In this document: positions 24,601-43,000 of the stretch, one piece after another | How the letters are laid out: every line of letters starts with the position of its first letter | Numbering within the stretch: the first letter of the stretch is position 1 | Assembly (NCBI GenBank): GCA_003993805.1 | Contig: RSEF01000001.1 | Span: 203,221,328 to 203,285,327 of the forward strand | Length of the DNA: 64,000 nucleotides | Direction: 5' to 3' | From: Himantopus leucocephalus | Taxonomy: Eukaryota > Chordata > Aves > Charadriiformes > Recurvirostridae | Notes under the pieces: generated by a model | Database searches by the model: none | Seen by the model: the letters and a program-made list of their open reading frames with translations, nothing else | What the model was told of the DNA's origin: nothing | Made by a program: the position numbers and the translations under genes

Positions 24601-26462
24601 CAGTGCTCAGCAGCAATGAAATAATTGCGCGAGAGGACTGCCAAAAGTATATAGTCCTGTGCACTGGAGGTGCCTCTGGGGCTGGTAATAGGGGTCTGTG
24701 TACTTGCAAATCCTGTCCCTCCAGAACTGGCTCCAAGTCCCTCTGGAGCTCCCATTTTATGGCTTGAAGTCCTTGTTGACTGCTTGCTCCGTACTTTAGT
24801 ATTTTATCATGTGAAGAGTGCGGAAGAGGGGAGCGTGCATGTGCGTATATACGTAAAAGAAGTTAAAATTTGATGCAGATGATATTCAGAGCTGCTTTAT
24901 AATTATAAAGTGACACCTTTCATGCACCATAGGTTGGTTAGTGTGTTAGAGTTTTGTGTTGGTAATTTAACTGGGCCCCTACAGTGCCAAGTGGTGTTTT
25001 TGTTGCTAGGTAGTTGAGTGCTTAATAAATCCATCTAATGGTATTAAGTGAATTTTATGGCCCAGTCAACTTTTTTCTGTTTTCAGCTTTTAGGAACAGG
25101 ACAGCTGCTAGACTTTTCAGGTGGCTTAGTTCACATGTGAATTTTGAGCCCAGCAAATTTTTTTCTTAGGAACCCTTTCTCCCCCAATTACTCATCAAGT
25201 TATTTAAAGAGGCGGTCAGCACTAAACAAAATCAAGGCCATAAAGCAAAATGCTGAACAGGATAACTCTGCTTTTTTTTTTTGATCAGCAGTAATCCAGC
25301 CAGGTGTATTAAAAGGCTATGTAAGTTGCTCCCACAGGATGTAGACTCTGGAAAAAATGCCATGTAAAAAACCTCTCTCTTCCATTCCCCAAGCTCCTCG
25401 TTCCTCTCCTATTTTAATAGTAAAGCTTTTAGATATCAGTTACATTCTTCTTGTTGAGTGTTATGTGGCTGACTCAAGATGTGGAAAAGTTTTGTCTAAA
25501 GCTTTGTTTAAGGGAATATAAAATAATTTGGAACTTTAACTAAAACTGATGGGTAAAGGAATTAGGTTTGTTTGTACAGATGGGGTTAGAATGGAAATAT
25601 TTAATCTACATGTAGGTATTTCCACAATACCTCATGATTTGGTAACCTGATCCACCTTGTCTATGAAAAAGGGCATTTTGGGTGTCTTACCCAATTTAGT
25701 AACCTAGTCCTGAGTATTTTTCCATTTCTCCCTGGTTCACACTAGTTTAACTCTACTGAATTCCATGAATTTTTATTGAACTGGAGCTGATGTATAATTG
25801 AGAGAAGGATCAGGTTAAAGTAACTACCAATAAAACTGATAAGAATATTCAGATGTCATGGACTCAGCCTTTTGTTTTTGAATTGGAATTGAGTAACATC
25901 ATCACTGAAGTCCGAGTTGCACCAGCATGCAACGCGTATGTGAGATCAGGGAGAGCCTTATTCTTTCTGATCCTAACTGCATAGTCTGAGGTTGGAAAAT
26001 GGCCTGGCAAGTGGGGAAGTAAGCTGGAGGAGGGAATAAGGTAAGCCTGCCATACCTTTTGCCAAACCACTGAAAATGTCTGTGATTTATTCTCTGAATG
26101 TTTTAGTGGTCTTCTACCTCCTGGATGGAGATGCGCCATTGACAGCAGATAGGGAAGCCTGCACTGTTAATTTATAAGCCACGGTAGTTGAAGAGGAAAC
26201 TCCCTTCTCCAGTGTTCCCAATATAACATCACTGGTGTATGCCAAAGTGTATCAGGTTGGGGCTGGGGGAGGAAAACAAAGCTTTAAACCCCTTCGTATC
26301 TATTTGGTCTCTTTTGCATAGAATATGAGCCAGTAATGATAAATGTGAAGTTACTTTTAAAGCTACTTTCTCCTTCTGAAATGGTTTGGCACAGGTTCCG
26401 AAGCTTAGTTCTTCAATAAAGAAACTTCCCAGCAACTGCCCTTTGATTACTTCTAAATGTAG

Positions 26463-30971
<4,509 letters not shown>

Positions 30972-31082
30972 TTTTCCTACTTGGAGAAGCTGTTGTTGGT
31001 CCATGGAGCTTGGAGTTACAATCGAGTTACCAAGTGCATACTGTATTGCTTCTACAAGAACGTGGTTTTGTATATTATTGAG
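30972..31082 (+). CDS. ATP8A2: ATP8A2 exon: M5 transmembrane segment
   Basis: This exon has exactly 37 codons, both flanking introns being phase 0. The acceptor is TTCTGTCCTTCAG and the donor GAG|GTAAGA. It starts [20 protein letters not shown] and ends VVLYIIE. The first half is the linker from the P domain into the membrane. The second half is M5, with the motif CFYKN at residues 26-30. The Lys of this motif (codon 31056-31058) corresponds to Lys873 of bovine ATP8A2. It aligns with the K+-binding Ser-Asn region of Na,K-ATPase and has been shown to be important for phospholipid transport (established knowledge, recalled). [16 protein letters not shown] fits ATP8A2 better than ATP8A1. A CR1 LINE end lies about 170 bp downstream in the next intron. 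Confidence 0.98.
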
Positions 31083-31250
31083 GTAAGAGTAACTAAATGG
31101 ATGGGTCTTTCCAGTGCTTACTCCTCAAATCATCTTGTATAAAAAGAAAAACTTATCCAAATGGATTGAGCTAAAAGGACTTACATTTTTTTTCTATGTT
31201 TAACGACTTAGAATTCTGTTTCCTTTCTCAGATCAAACACTAGAAAAGAC

Positions 31251-31442
31251 TACTTTACCGTGAGGGTGACAGAGCACTGGCACAGGTTGCCCGGGAAGGT
31301 CGTGCAGTCCCCTTCTCTGGAGGTTTTCAAGACCTGCCTGGATGCAGTCCTGAGTAATGTGCTCTAAGCAATCCTGCTTTAGTAGGGGAGTTGGACTAGA
31401 TGATCTGTAGAGGTCCCTTCCAACTCTGAAAATTCCGTGATT
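31251..31442 (+). mobile_element. CR1 LINE, 5'-truncated 3' end
   Basis: The stretch reads as a typical avian CR1 3' end: TGAGGGTGACAGAGCACTGG, then CACAGGTTGCCCGGGAAGGT, CTTCTCTGGAGGTTTTCAAG, GTTGGACTAGATGATCTGTA and AGGTCCCTTCCAACTCTGAA. It closes with one degenerate copy (ATTCCGTGA) of the terminal 8-bp repeat. It has no coding capacity and is about 190 bp long, the usual severely 5'-truncated form. It lies 168 bp downstream of the M5 exon, in the same orientation as the gene. Confidence 0.93.
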
Positions 31443-34400
31443 AAGTTAGTTCACTTGAATGTTTTAATGCTTGCAAAAGGAAAACTGAAGGTTTCAGTAC
31501 AGTGAAGCCTTGGATATGAGATGTCAGGGACAAAGTTCGTTCCTTCTGTGCAAATGTTCTTGTTGAAAGCTTCTTTGTATTCATAGAAACATTTCAATTA
31601 AAGCTTTTATAAATAAAACTTGAATTTGGGGCTAAAACTAAATCAAAAGTTCATTGACTAGAATCAGGAAGAACTCTATGGGAAAATAGTAAAATAGGCA
31701 AAAACTGTAGCTGTTGCTTCCAGATTATAAAGACCGTAACTTAGCTGGAACTGAAATTAGTTTGCCTTGTTTTTTGGAAAGAGAGGACATAATTTTGCCT
31801 TACAATTCCAGTGAAATTCAAATTTCATTAAAATTAATCAATTATTCGATTTAATAATACTTAAAATGTAAGTTACTTTGTTTTGAAAACTTAATTGCCT
31901 GAAGATGCCAAGTAGCGAAACCGGATTTTAGACAGCTGAATACTGTTATGAACATTAATATATTGCATTTCAGCCTGCTTAGGTAGGAGTGTAGTTCTCC
32001 ATGTGTCAGTATATAGTCTTGAATTTAAGAAGGTTCAGGAAGGGATGTTTATCATGTGCTGTTGCCTATTTAGAAACACATGAGGAACTTGAACTCAGTG
32101 GATTGGTCACCTGAGTATCAAGTGGTCACTTGGTACAGCAATTTCCACATTGTCCATCAGTTTTATATATGTCTGCGTGTATATATTAGGTTTTTCTATT
32201 TCTTTCTACAATTAAGCAGACACGAATGAGGTTAGCAGATAAGAAAATCAGAACAGTTATATTTATTTATATTAGGCAGCTAGTTGTATTGATTACAGGA
32301 GATAGTGGGTAAGCAATGTTTTACTATTCAGTGAATCATATCATGGTCCGTGTGTGTGTATACCTGACTCCCTCAGGGTCTGATCATCTTTTATGCATGA
32401 TGTTAGGCTCTTCGAGAACAAATTCTCCACTAACTCGCTCCATTTTTCCTGTGTGAACTATTTCTGAGTTAGCTGTTGGTCATTACAATTTCAGCAGAGA
32501 TGAGTCTGTTTTACTGCAAGAGTTACACTATGCCATCAAAATAATGGCAGTATTTTGCTGTAGTGGCTGAGAGCAGTGATATACAGTAAGCTAGATTTGT
32601 GAAGTAATACAGGAGTTGATTTTTTTCTAAATTTTAAGCATCCAAATCTTGACTGTGTTCCAACTCTTCATCTAGATTCTCTGCAAAATTAAATCGAAGT
32701 TCCTAAGATTTCACAGGTGTGTTCTTGTCCTAGTATAGAAGCCACCTTTATGGCTTTGAGACTAATTTAGTGCACCAAGATAATGAAGATTTGGTTCATG
32801 TTTTACTTTCTGAAGTAGTCCTTAATTTGACTTGGGTTGATTGTAACTCATGTTTTTAGTAAGTGGTTTTAAGTGTTGTTGGAGATGACAATATTTATTA
32901 TTGTGCAAAAGAAATATAAACTTTAAAAAGAACTTTTCTAGTGGGTTTCTTACAGAGCATGGGAATTACTGGGGCTTTCCCTGAATTGTTCAGAAAATGC
33001 TTAACGGCTTCATGATTGCCTCCTAGGATTCTTTTCTCCATTTGAAAATTAGTTTTGAAAGTTCTGCTTCTCTCCCATTGTAGCAGTGTGTCTTTGCTTC
33101 ATTTACCATAGTCTGACAAGTAAATTAAGCTCTGCATCAAATATTGTATGGCTAAATTACGCCTTCCCTTGTGAGAAGCTGTGGAAGGGGTTGAAGACAG
33201 GTGAAGGCCTCTGGGACCTCCAGCCTGTGGTAGCTTAATCATCTTACCATAGGGAGGAATTTTATTAGCCAGAAATATCACTATATGATACACAAAATGC
33301 AAGTCTGCTCCGAGACTGTGAGGTCAGATGTTCTCTTCACTGTTAGTCTGTTCTGTTCTTTCTGCATACTATACTGAGGCAAATGAGCTTTTGTGTGTCC
33401 TGATGTCTGCGACTAAGGGTGGGAGTTGGTTCCATCTCTGACACCTGACCGCTGAAAAATGTGTAACAAGCTTCAACCCCATGCTTCGGTTACACCTCTG
33501 TGCTCACGCTGCATAGAGTTTGGGAGCAAGTTTAAGGCGTAAGGGAGATGCAGTGATAGAAGAAATCATGTACACCTGCAGCAATGGGAAGAAGAGCTCA
33601 ATTTGGTTTTAGTTCCCCTTGTGATTTTGCTTTACCGGTGGCTTTAAGGAACTTCCCCTCCAAAACTGTATGAAACTAGCCAAATTGCCTGGGAACCAAA
33701 GGGACACCAATTTTGGTATCCTGGGGGTGCAGGGGAGAGAGAGAAGAGGTCTCTAATCCCCTTCTAAACTTCACACAAAGAAAGCTGAGTTGTTTTGTAT
33801 TTCTGCTGTGAGGCTCAACTGCTGATCTGGTTTTGGTACGGAGTGACGCTCATGAAAGAGAAGCTCCACGAGGGAATAAATCCTTCAGAGAATGGTAGTT
33901 GAGTGCCCAGCACTCCTGCACTGTTCCTTGTGCATATGGTATGTTCCTGATTGTTTCCCAGTGCTCTGGGCACGTTCGATATTTACCTGTACTTCCTGCT
34001 TGGATGTGTGCTGCATGGGGAATATTCTTTTAGCATCATAATGAAACAGGGATTTGAACTTGAACTACTTTCTAAGTTAATCTTCTAAAGGATTGTACTG
34101 AGTAAATATTTATAGAGTTGAATCAAAAAGCACATGGGTCAATATTACTGTCAGTTATACTTTTGTTACTGTATCTGTTTTATTTCAATGAAGCTTTAAC
34201 ACCTGAGGAATAACTAAAGTAAGCCGTATGTAAATGAGTTTTGCAGCAGTGAAGCTCTGGGGCTCATCAAAACTTTTATTCCCTGATACTTTCCAAATAT
34301 CAGAGAGAAATAAGAGATGGTACTTAAGCTGAGCACACACATGCAACTTGCAGGGGCATACATTAAGATTAAACTCAAGTTAATTAAACAGTGATAAATG

Positions 34401-35989
34401 CTTGAGGAGAACATATTGCTGTCTCCTTTCCTAGCATCCCAACATTGGTATATTAAAAAGCCTAAAACACTTAAGTTCATCTTGATACCAATCACTCTTA
34501 TACCAGGAGGATCTAAACTGTGGCATCTCTGAAACATTAAATTTCATCAGCTTTCCTTCAGCTTCTGGGAAAAGTGGTAATTAAAATACAGAATTTGGGA
34601 TTTGATGGAAAGTGTACTCAGGTGACTGGCATCGTGGGCTTTACTGCTAAGAGATGCTGCTTGGGTAAGGCTGGTGCTTACCTTCCTGTGATGGTTGATT
34701 CTTCGTGGAGAGACAGGGGGCCCACCAACTATGTCTTCAGCTGCTTTGACAACTAAAATATGTGCTTGTATTGGGACAATTTCATGCAGCTAGAGAGCTA
34801 ATATAGCAGAAGGCGAGCCTTATAATCTAGTGAGTGCAGGGGAAATGGAGATAAGAGTGTATTTTCCCTCTCCCTTGATTAGGTCTTCCAAATACTTTTT
34901 GAGGTGAATTGTAAGTCATCAAAGTGATAAAGCTCAGTGAAGTCTGAGAAGACTTTGGTTTGGCTTAAGAGCCAGAAACTCAGTGTTGCTCTCCTTTCTC
35001 TAACCTGATCTCTCTTTCGCTTTGCATTGCTTCATCATTGTCCTCCTGCCATTCTCCTGATTTTTTTCCCCCACTTGATTTTTTGAAAATACAAACCTCA
35101 ATGAAATATAAATCAAAAGCAGAAGGAAAAGCGGGTCCTGGAAATTAAAGTCCTTTCAGTGTGATTCTTAGCCTGCACATCACTGCTGCCAAGGTGCTTC
35201 AGGGTGTAAAGCTGGGGTTCCCTCGCTTATGGCCTCACTTACCGGCAGAGGGGTGCAGAATCAAATCTTTGCATCCACAGAGCTGGTTGATAGACAAATT
35301 GCTATTGCTTCCCTGCTCTGACTGGCCTTGCTGGGTCTGTCCTAACAGTGGCAAAGGAATCTACATAGAGAGCTACCAAGATACCTGTGGGGATGAAATG
35401 TGTGAATATCAAGCCCCTGCTTTGGTGTCCCTTCCTGTATTTCCCATGTCTGGCTGCAGTAGCGCTAAAGCCGTTACTGAGGAAAGCTAATTGTTCAGGA
35501 CCATCCTGAAGCAGAAGGTTGGTGACAGGGTTTTGGCTTTTAAAGATTTGACAGACAAATACGTGGGCATCACTACAAAACACCATCTCATTCAATTATT
35601 TATGTAGCTGGCTTTAAACTGAACAGTAAAACAAAAGATCTGTTTCACATCTGTTGAGCAGATATATTTCACTGGAGATGATACAAAGTTGTCCTGATGA
35701 CATCAGAGCTTTGAAATATAGCTGATTTCAAATGTAAAAGAATACGGGAATGTTGCTTTCATGTCATGCTTGGAGAAGTAGAAACACAGCAAGATCAAAG
35801 GCAATATCAGAAATATCAGGTAAGAGTTCAAGGCATTTGGGAATGCTTCTGTGGAAACAGAAGCATGGAAGATAGCTTTCAGGCCAACACAGTGTGCAGG
35901 AAAAATGTTCACAGTACTTCACTGGAGCGCGCTGTTTATCTGAAATGTACTTAATATGAAGTGCTGTTGCATTATATATCGCAGAATGA

Positions 35990-36003
35990 GTGTGTGTGTG
36001 TGT
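35990..36003. repeat. (GT)7 microsatellite
   Basis: A short GT dinucleotide run followed by AGGGGGA. It is the cleanest dinucleotide repeat I saw in the window. Confidence 0.9.
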
Positions 36004-37859
36004 AGGGGGATAGCTGGTTCCTGTGTCAAGGTCTGGCAATGCAGGTCCGCAACAGAGAAATGAGTGGCAAGTGGGAGGGGAAGAGTGTAGTGCACATACA
36101 CTGCATTATTTTCTTTTCTGCCTTAAGAATCCAGAGATAAGTTGTAAGCCCAGACTGGAAAGCTATTTCTCTGTGGAGATTTAGGGAAGTCTTGTATGTG
36201 AGCAGTGTTAAACAAACAGGATAAGTGTACTAAAGAACAAAACACCAGGATCATAGTTTTTCTTTTAGAGCTGAAATTTCAAGTCTTAAAAGCTCCGAGT
36301 AAACACAATGCCTAGATAAACATGCTTTTAAGTAAGTGGTGATTTTGTGAGTCCAGCAAGGTCTGACAATGAGAGCTGTGAAGTGCTCCACACGCTTTGT
36401 GGTCCCCACTTCAGACTAGCTGATAGCACGAGCTGTGCATGCACACATGAAATATTGTTGCATGAGGCCTTTCATTTGTTTTTCTTGTTTTCATGCTTTC
36501 CTGTCAAACACAACAGGTATTTTTAAGAATATGGAATGCAGACGTGGGAATTTTAGCTCTCTTATCCAAATGGCCTGCAGAATTGAGTGTATCTGATATG
36601 ATACTAAAAAATATACAGCTCTAATGCTTCTGTGTGCTTATCCCTGATTTATGTAATCTGACTTTTACCTACATCCCTGTGCCTTCTGTTTCCAATTGAC
36701 TTTGCAACTCTTAGGGTACAGCCAGGCAATAGGAAGCCTTAAGCGTGGGGATTTTTGCAGAGAGTTGCGGACTGAAGTGCAATAACTGTTGTCATAAAAA
36801 GCAACCTTCTTAAAAGATAAGAGCAGTATTTAAATTAAATTAAGAATAAGAACATCTGGTTGCAAAATTCTCAAACAGGGATAACAACAATGCAGGCAGC
36901 AAAGCTGTCTTGGCGTCCTTACGTGTTCAAATTATTCGGTTGCCTGTTCAAGTACTTCAAATGCCAGTAGGCATTTAGTAGTCATTACTTCTGCGTGCAT
37001 ATACTCAGCTGGTGTGGTAAGCTTATAACAAGGTTGTGTCACGATGAAGCAAAGTAGAAATGCGTGTGATTTCCATTTTATGTAACTTGGAAATCTGGCT
37101 TTTCAGTTCTCAAAAATGCATGCGTCTCCACAGTAAGCAACTTCTCCTCTGTGGACAGGTGCTTTCAGATAGGCAGATGGTGTGATTCAGTGTCTTTAAG
37201 ACTGGTATCGCCTGTAAATTTAGATGCCTGAGAGAAACCTATGTAGTGTCCATGTGGATGGCCTTTATGGATGCTCTGGGGTCATGGAGAGCCATATGGG
37301 ACTGGCAGGTGTGTCACAGGACCTGCCAAAGACCTTCACCTGTCTGAAGCAGCAGCAGCATTATTAGTACTAAGAGGTATGTGTTGAGGTAACTGAATCC
37401 TATCCAGAAAGTGAAGGAATCTTTTTTTTATTCTTTTTGTTCTTGTTCATTTGTTTTTGAAACATGTAAAAAGACAGGAATCCAAATCCCCCATCTTGGG
37501 TAACATTAAGCAGTTTAAAAAGTGCGGAATATTTATACAAGTTATAGTACAGAACTTGCAGACCTGGAAAGCACAGTAATGGACACGGTGTGAGGAGCAA
37601 AGCTTGTGAGACTCAGCACTGTCTCTTGATAATGTTTGGAAAAACAGGTCTTAAATATGTTCTTATTTTTATCTTGCACTGTTTCTTATGAGCCTCATAC
37701 ACAGGTTTAACATGCAGAAGACCTAGGACAGCACAGAAAGTTATCCCCTTCCCGTCCACCAGCAAAGCTAATCGTGGGCTCCAATTCAAGAAAACATTCT
37801 TTAGTAGCAGTAGTTACAGAAAACAGATCCCGCAAATGGCCTGCCAAAACTTCTTGGAA

Positions 37860-38400
37860 TATCATAAAATGCAGTTAGCCAACCTAATCCAAAACTGTCC
37901 AGATAGTGCTTTGCTTTCTATTCTTAAAAATATATCCTAATTCTTTCTCGGCTGATTTACAGTGCCTAGTTTATATTGCTACCACTGACAATTTATTCCA
38001 TATTTCAACCCCCCTGTTGTCTGAAGGAATTCAGAATTGCGTATAGGCTGGTCTCACCAACTTTAATCCTTGATTGACTTCTTGTTTTTTCGATTGCTAA
38101 TTGAGTATGTTAATCCCTAGAGTTTCCAAGGAATCAGTCACAAAGATAAATCCATGCTAATTTTCCTTTCTTTTCGTGCTATGCACTACACAGTGAATCA
38201 TTAGGGAGCAGTCCATCTTCCCTGAAAACCAAATTGACTCAACAATTAAATGGCTGGTTTTGAATTTTTTCCAACCATTTTCAAAAGTGATGGAATGAGT
38301 ACCAGCATTGTTCTGACTTTTTATGAACATTGCCTTGATTACACGCTACGACTAACACAGCTTGTAATTTTTCAACATTCCAAATATTATAAATGATAAA
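37860..38400 (-). mobile_element. probable ancient LINE debris
   Basis: The plus strand holds TTATTCCATATTTCAACCCC followed by TGTTGTCTGAAGGAATTCAG, and further on CTTCCCTGAAAACCAAATTG and TCAAAAGTGATGGAATGAG. These resemble blocks of old reversed CR1/L3-type LINEs. The match is weaker than at 14.2 or 53.5 kb. It may be two fragments, or an unrelated old repeat. Confidence 0.35.
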
Positions 38401-40762
38401 TTAGGTTCCTTAGCATGGTCTCAAAATCTCTAGGTGAAACACCTATGAGGTTCAATATGCGCTGCCATAGCCACAATAGGTCTCAAGAAGACACCTACTG
38501 TGATCTTTTATTGGGCACATATGTTTGGAGTGCCTGGTTCCATTTTTTGTGTATATTTATATACATAAGGTATGTATGGCAGGCACAGTGATTTTCTTTC
38601 TCTGTAAAATATGTGCTTAATTTGGTGTGAAAAATCTTAAGTTCATATTTGGAGGGCTTATAACAAAGGAATAATAATGCTGTTCTCTAAATTTGAGACC
38701 ATTAAATGTGAAACATTAGCCACCCTGAGCAGTGTGTTCTTCAAAGCCAGAATTCTGTCATCAGTAAGTGTTTTTTCAGTTTAGCTGTGTCACCAGTGAA
38801 AATGCAAGTTGATGTTTACAAGAGAGAGAACCTAACGTGGGGAAGCTTTCAAGAGGGAACCTAAATGTGTATTACAAAAGTTAGGAAAACCCAAACCTAG
38901 GGGTGTTTTTCCATCAAACAAAACCAGCTTTGGAATACAAGGGTTCATCATTCTTGATTTCAACCCTGCTTTCTTTCCAAGAACTAGAAGTTTTCACATC
39001 AAATATAACTCTTCTTATGGCTTTGAATATTGAGTGCTCTGATAACCTGTTGTTTTAATAAAAATAAGAGGAATGGTTCCTACTTTCCCATCCACCTAAG
39101 CCAATTCAGTGCATATGGCATTACTTGTGGGTACAGAGAAGGCCAAATTTCAATTTTGTATCCATGTTTAAAAAGTGTAAATAAATGTTATTGGGGAATA
39201 ACTTGTGCTGAATTTAGCAATGTATGCTCTACAGCACTGAAGGGGGTAATTTTGAGAGCGCTTTTTTAAAATCCAGCAGCGTATATACATTGATCTATAT
39301 ATGGTAATACAGCTCTTCACAAATATATCCTTTGGGCCTGTACTTGTTTTCTTTTCCGGCCTATACCCCTAGAAATAGACTTCTTTTAGTAGAGACATTC
39401 CTGATTTGTATGAGAATAACTGATAGCAGAGTAAGGTCTGTCTTGCTTTTTACTAGACTGAAGCCACGGGGCTGGCATGTTGAAGGTGCGAGGGTTTCTT
39501 CTTTCACCTGTACCTCATATGCATTTTGAGCATAGCTGTTCATAGCACTTACAGCATTTTACTTACTTTTGAGAATGGTAATACAAATGCTTGCAAATGA
39601 GGCTGTGTTTTTTGCCAAAGAGGTGGTGAGGACGAGCCTCAGCTTTCCCTGCTGGTCCCTTTTGGGGTGGGAGCAATGGCTGGACGTTCGGTATTTTTGA
39701 TCCCGGCCTGGGGGAGAGTGAAAAAGGTGGTTTTGAGGCTGAAGTCAGCAGGAAGGCACAGAGCCACCTTGGTGACAGACCCCGGCCCCAGTGACTGACT
39801 GGCAAATGGGAACAGTGAGTTTAATTTGCTGGTTTAGAAGCTTTGAGGCATTCGTGTTAAAATGGCCCTATAAGTGTGCATGTCCTGTAACTTTAATGCA
39901 ACTTGGAAGACTTTAATCTTCCAGGGGAGAGAAGAGCGGAACTACTTTTCCTTGATGAGCTGCATCTGCTGCAGTTAAACTCAGATGTTACCCTCTGTTT
40001 AAAAACACTAGTTAGCCTAGACGTGAGGAGGGGTTTAAGTAGGGAAAAATAGTTTGAAAGTGTGGCACACAAGGTGTAGTATCTATTTACAAGTCGTGCT
40101 TTTGTGCAATTTCACAAAGTTCTTTAACTTTTTGTTGAAACCCAAAGTACTCTGAAATTTAACTTGGACACCACTTTTGGAAGTGTGTGGTGGCTTGCCA
40201 GTGACTGGAGTCACTGAATAGTTACTGAAGACATTTTCTACTTTCCCAGCAGCTCTTTGGAATAAAATGAGTTTATTTGTTCCAAGTCGTGTGCTAAGAT
40301 GTTGTTCGTTGTTGTGTGCTGGTGAACAAGAAGCGTGCTGGTCTGTGCGAGCTGCGTTTCACTTGTCTGGATGGAATAGACGCCTGGCTGGCTGCCAGCT
40401 GCCTGCCCAGCGGTAAGGTCAGGCTATATGGCTTGGTATTTCTTGAGCATGAGTAACTCAATGATTACACTGCTTGTTTTGGTGTTCAATTTTATTATCT
40501 TGAAGCATTTTACTAGTACTTTGTCTCTTAGTTCCTGGGAAGTCGAGCAGAAAAGGTATCTGTACCTGAGGTCCTGTCCAACAGTAATCTGGCTGTCAGC
40601 TTCTCCTTTCTAGTTGCTGGTATGGGCATTCTTCCGGCACATTTGGAGGCACCGCTGGAGTATACAAGTATCTAAACACCACATTTTCTGGTATGTTCTG
40701 TAGTATGGAAGCACGCAACTGATGATTTCATAACTCTTCCTGTCTTAATGCTGCTCCACAGA

Positions 40763-40862
40763 NNNNNNNNNNNNNNNNNNNNNNNNNNNNNNNNNNNNNN
40801 NNNNNNNNNNNNNNNNNNNNNNNNNNNNNNNNNNNNNNNNNNNNNNNNNNNNNNNNNNNNNN
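40763..40862. other. assembly gap (100 N)
   Basis: One hundred N between unique sequences inside the 24.3-kb intron, so the stated intron length is nominal. Confidence 0.99.
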
Positions 40863-42785
40863 ATTTAACCTGCAGACTTATCCATAAGAATGAATATGAG
40901 TTGATTTTACAGTTCAATAGTATTCATACATATGTCATACTGTGAACTTGCTGTATAAAATGAATGCTCTTTATTTGCTGTGCAGGTGCTTTGTTTTTCA
41001 TTTTTTCTAATCGTAGGAAATTGAATGCCTTATGCTCAAAATATGCATATAAACTGATTATTTTTTTTCAGAGAAGTGTCCTGTTATATGAAAAATTACC
41101 CAACAGTAGCCCTGGCAACTCCTCACTTCTTAAATCTCTGGTTGCATCTCTAACACTAGGCAGGAGGTAAAAGCTTTTCTAGAATTATTATTAATAACCT
41201 CTTCTCTCATGTGTGGTCTGTTTCTCAGTGTCTGAGCTTGAAGTCTAGAAACATGTAAAATGGTTGCACTGTAGTTCCGGGGGCAGGGTGGTGATTTCAG
41301 CTGAAGGTTGAAATAACTTGTGCTGTGTTTCAGCAGCATGAAAAATATTTTGACCCCAAAGAGGGCATGTTGATTGTGGGGTAATTGAGATTATTAAAAT
41401 CCATCTGTTGTAGCTTTTACTTTAGAAAATATTTCCTAACTTGTCAAATCCTCTTCCCTTCAATAAGAAACTGTTCAGTAGTCTTCAAATAGGACATTCT
41501 AGTGCCTGAGCAAAAGGCACATGCATTCATGCTAGAACCTGATACTAATAAGAGAAACAAGGTAGAGAATAGCTCCCTGGGAAGGACTGAAGGCACTGAG
41601 GACCAAACCTTTGCAAGTCGGCCCCTTACAAGGGATTCCAGCATAGTGCAGCCCAGAAACTGGCTGTCATATATACAGCAGGTCCGGGGCTGGAGTTTTT
41701 CCTGTGTGTTACTTTCAGCACTGGCAGGGGAAAAAAAAACCAAACCTCTGAATGGCAAGATGACTGATGCAAGTAACTATTTGTTGTCTTAGAATTATCT
41801 GAAGAGCTAACACTATGGCAGTGAAAATGGATTGAATAGTGTTTCTGGGGATTAAGCAAGATTAAAAGAAAAGCTTGGTGTTCGTGGTGTTACCTCAGTG
41901 GCCAGTCCGGCCCAAACCACAACAGTGTTAAAAGCATTAATTATATTAAATAATTTACCCCAAAAATGCCTAGGTTACTAAGGGTAGAAGACCAGATGTG
42001 TAAATTCTGGATGTATTTCCCCAGAAATGGTTGGATGTGGCTGTATGTGGTGGTACGTTCTCTGTTGTTAGAATTGAGCGACTGAGACAGATCCCAGTGT
42101 AAAGTGGTTTAAGGTTTCTTCTAATATTCGAGTAGTGCAAGCGAAATAATAAGCTTTTTCCCCCACCTTTCAACCTTCAGTGCTGAAATCCCCAAGCAGT
42201 GAAGTGAAAGCTATTTTTGACATCCTCTTTCTCCTCATACAGTCATCCAAACTATAAACAAATGTTCCCTTGCTTGCCATACGGGCTTGCCTACACGAGG
42301 AAGTTACAGTGGTTTAACTGTGATGTGATTGTAAATCCACTTAAATTAGTTCCAAATGTTTTGTGAGCACTCTAAGCCTGATTTGAACTGAAATGATAGT
42401 CTGGATAGTTTGTTCTGCAGACTTAAAACCTGCGTTTTAAAGAGTTGATTGTTGTACTGCAGTACGGAAGACAGTCTTAAATGAAACATTAAGTCACTGT
42501 CTGTTGTGATATCCTATTTGGAGATGAAATGACTCTTTCTGAGAAAGTGCTCCTGAGTGACTGGAGGCTGGGAGAGCCCCGTGCAATATAAGGGCTGTTT
42601 GCTTTGATTCCAGATGAGTCTCCAGTGTCTTTTGAGGGAGCAATAGCTATGCCGTGTTTTTCAGTTCTTCCAGAGACCTGACTACCAGGCTTAGATGTGG
42701 ACTGGCTTGTGTCCACACTGCTTGGTGTTAGCACCTGGAGGAATAGTGGGTTGAGTGTATTGTGGCCTTTTGTACTTGGTCTGAG

Positions 42786-42820
42786 TAGCCCAACTGTGGG
42801 GGNTAGCCCAACTGTGGGGT
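42786..42820. repeat. 17-bp false duplication at a single-N joint
   Basis: TAGCCCAACTGTGGGG occurs directly before and after the N at 42803. The copies differ only at the last base of the unit, at the start of a G or T homopolymer. Confidence 0.8.
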
Positions 42821-42963
42821 TTTTTTTAAAAACTTCTGAAGCGCTGGAAAGAATGAGGTCTGTGTTTATAGCATTAGTGAGGTCTTGTGTTGTGGATATA
42901 GGGCAAGATAAGGGGATATTTGAGGGTACTAAGCCTGCCAAGGTAGCCTGAAGGACTGCATGG

Positions 42964-43000
42964 GGTGAAAGTGCCAGATTTNGGTGAGGGTGCCAGATTC
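42964..43000. repeat. 18-bp false duplication at a single-N joint
   Basis: Copies at 42964-42981 and 42983-43000 flank the N at 42982 and differ at three positions. Together with the joint at 42803 this isolates a piece of only 178 bp. Confidence 0.75.

Noticed and set aside
41502..41680. Plus-strand open stretch preceded by TTCTAG and followed by CAG|GTCCGG, looking like an extra ATP8A2 exon between M5 and M6
   Set aside because: The flanking exons at 30972 and 55424 join perfectly as M5 to M6, and an insertion here would break a conserved membrane segment. The donor is also poor.
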